Source: Acidimicrobiaceae bacterium (GTDB taxonomy: Bacteria; Actinomycetota; Acidimicrobiia; Acidimicrobiales; UBA8190). Taken from it: a stretch of DNA of 11,920 nucleotides. Below the pieces are notes generated by a model. The model did no database searches. It saw nothing but the letters and a program-made list of their open reading frames with translations, and was not told the origin of the DNA. Below are positions 10,681-11,920 of the stretch, in pieces (position 1 is the stretch's first letter; each line of letters starts with the position of its first letter). The position numbers and the translations under genes were made by a program. The DNA is taken from the NCBI GenBank assembly GCA_003131945.1, contig PKWD01000421.1, positions 1-11,920 of the forward strand, in the 5' to 3' direction.

Positions 10681-11920
10681 ATGATGGCGACAGGAACAGA
10701 CCCCGCTACCGGCGCCGACACCGAGCGCATCACCGCCCGCGCCCAGGAACTGTTCGCCACCGAGATGGCCACGTTGGCCCGGAGCACGACGGCGTCGCTG
10801 GCCCTGTTCGAACGGGCCAAGGCCACGATGCCCCTGGGCGTCGCCTCCTCCTTCCAGGCGGCCGACCCCTATCCCATCTACCTGTCGCACGGCCGGGGGG
10901 CCGAGGTGTGGGACGTCGACGGCCGCGCCTACTTCGACTTCCACAACGGCTTCGGGGCCATGGCCGTGGGCCACGCCCACCCCAAGATTGTCGAAGCCAT
11001 CGATCGGGCGGCCCGGACCGGTACCCATTTCGCCGTCACCACCGAGACCACCGTGGCCCTGGCCGAGGAGCTCTCCCGGCGCTTCCGCCTCGAGCGCGTC
11101 CGCTTCACCAACTCCGGCACCGAGGCCACCATGGACGCCATCCGAGTGGCCCGCGGCGTCACCGGCCGGGACACCATCTGCAAGATCGAAGGGTCCTACC
11201 ACGGCCATCACGACGCCGTGATGTTCTCGGTCACGCCGGGACTCGACCTCGTGGCCACGACGGCCGAGGGGGCCCGGACCGACCAACTCCCGGCGTCGAA
11301 GGGCATACCGGCGGAAATGGGCAAGTGGACCCTGGCCATCCCCTTCAACGACCTTCCGGCCGTCGAGACGCTTTTCGCCGAACGGGCCAAGGATCTGGCC
11401 TGTTTCATCATCGAGCCCGTGATGATGAACATCGGCATCGTGCTCCCCCGACCCGGCTACCTGGAGGGGCTGCGTGACCTGTGCACGAGATACGGCGTCG
11501 TCCTCATCTTCGATGAGGTCAAGTGCGGAGCCACCATCGCCGAAGGCGGTGCCATCGAGCGCTTCGGCGTCCAACCCGACCTGGCCTGCTTTGCCAAGTC
11601 GATCGCCGGGGGCACACCCGGTGGAGCCTTCGGCGGAAAGGCCGAGCTCATGGACTCCATCGGCCACGGGGTAGCCCAACAGGGGACCTTCAACGGCAAT
11701 CCCCTGGTGGCGGCGGCCGGGCTGGCCGCCCTCACCGAGGTGCTCACCCCCGACGCCTACGAGCATTTCAAGCAGATGGGCAATCGCCTGGCCGAGGGAT
11801 GCGCACAGGCCATCGCCACGCACGACATCCCCGCCCACGTCATCGACCTGGGCTGCAAGGGGTGCGTGTCCTACCGTCGCGAGCCTCTCGTCGACTACCG
11901 GAGCTTCCTCGAGACCGATG
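10681..11920 (+). CDS. Class III PLP aminotransferase, GSA aminomutase-like, 3' end cut
   Basis: An uninterrupted frame of 413 codons runs off the window. It is a fold-type I PLP enzyme: DVDGRAYFDFHNGFG (78-92), HAHP (98-101), NSGTEATMDAIRVAR (144-158), GSYHGHHDA (171-179), Asp278 in LIFDEVKCG, Schiff-base Lys306 in CFAKSIAGG, and GTFNGNP (335-341). The GSYHGHHD and GTFNGNP elements point to the glutamate-1-semialdehyde aminomutase-like branch rather than GabT/PatA. The segment after Asp278 reads EVKCGATIAEGGAIERFG instead of the common E-V/I-x-TG-F-x-R-TG. ATG 10681 is preceded by AAAGGGA at eight bases. ATG 10684 is an alternative. A true HemL for tetrapyrrole synthesis is unlikely next to patD. 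I infer amine transamination upstream of PatD, with the substrate unproven. Confidence 0.88.
   Translation, partial: MMATGTDPATGADTERITARAQELFATEMATLARSTTASLALFERAKATMPLGVASSFQAADPYPIYLSHGRGAEVWDVDGRAYFDFHNGFGAMAVGHAHPKIVEAIDRAARTGTHFAVTTETTVALAEELSRRFRLERVRFTNSGTEATMDAIRVARGVTGRDTICKIEGSYHGHHDAVMFSVTPGLDLVATTAEGARTDQLPASKGIPAEMGKWTLAIPFNDLPAVETLFAERAKDLACFIIEPVMMNIGIVLPRPGYLEGLRDLCTRYGVVLIFDEVKCGATIAEGGAIERFGVQPDLACFAKSIAGGTPGGAFGGKAELMDSIGHGVAQQGTFNGNPLVAAAGLAALTEVLTPDAYEHFKQMGNRLAEGCAQAIATHDIPAHVIDLGCKGCVSYRREPLVDYRSFLETD

Noticed and set aside
9486..10826. 446-codon open frame on the minus strand across patD
   Set aside because: It is an antisense shadow of a high-GC dehydrogenase gene. 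The plus strand carries all catalytic motifs, and this frame resembles no family.
10636..11838. 400-codon open frame on the minus strand opposite the aminotransferase
   Set aside because: It has the Gly/His/Asp/Val-rich composition of a shadow frame, while the plus-strand frame has intact PLP-enzyme motifs to the end of the window.
1..11920. CRISPR array, insertion sequence or prophage genes
   Set aside because: There are no regularly spaced repeats, no transposase or integrase motifs, and no phage structural genes on either strand.

Overview
The window looks like a piece of a high-GC actinobacterial chromosome. By eye the GC is moderate to high in the first 3.4 kb and clearly higher from about 5.2 kb onward. 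GTG and TTG starts are common, some genes appear leaderless, and several proteins (GabT, MazE/MazF9-like, the APC permeases) have a recognisably actinobacterial sequence style. A CcmG/CcmH/CcmI-like cytochrome c maturation set would fit the class Acidimicrobiia, but that placement is inference and cannot be proven here.

Layout. Positions 1-66 hold most of a tRNA-Gly(CCC) on the minus strand, cut by the window edge. Diverging from it, 104-1784 is a tight three-gene plus-strand operon (TlpA/CcmG-like thioredoxin, CcmH-like, CcmI-like TPR protein) with stop/start overlaps. At 1887-2449 is a MazE/MazF9-type toxin-antitoxin pair. A hairpin-rich spacer (2450-2702) leads to an orphan secreted protein with four cysteines (2703-3344). 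From 3451 to 6525 on the minus strand are an APC-superfamily amino acid permease and, upstream of it, a 4-aminobutyrate aminotransferase (GabT). A small VOC-like protein diverges from gabT (6582-6986). A second APC permease coupled to a UspA protein follows on the minus strand (9035 to 6997). A palindrome-rich divergent promoter region (9036-9206) separates this from a plus-strand pair: 4-aminobutyraldehyde dehydrogenase (PatD-like, 9207-10646) and a class III PLP aminotransferase of the glutamate-1-semialdehyde aminomutase-like branch (from 10681, running off the window).

How the genes may work together. The right two thirds reads as a catabolic locus for GABA and probably for a diamine or related amine. 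The APC permeases would import amines or amino acids, the unusual aminotransferase may turn a primary amine (putrescine is the leading guess) into an aminoaldehyde, PatD would oxidise 4-aminobutyraldehyde to GABA, and GabT would convert GABA to succinate semialdehyde. No succinate semialdehyde dehydrogenase and no dedicated regulator are visible. The most interesting point is the non-canonical aminotransferase next to patD. Secondary points are a MazF toxin with alanine at the usual catalytic threonine position, a CcmI lacking its first membrane helix, and the layered palindromes in the divergent control region.
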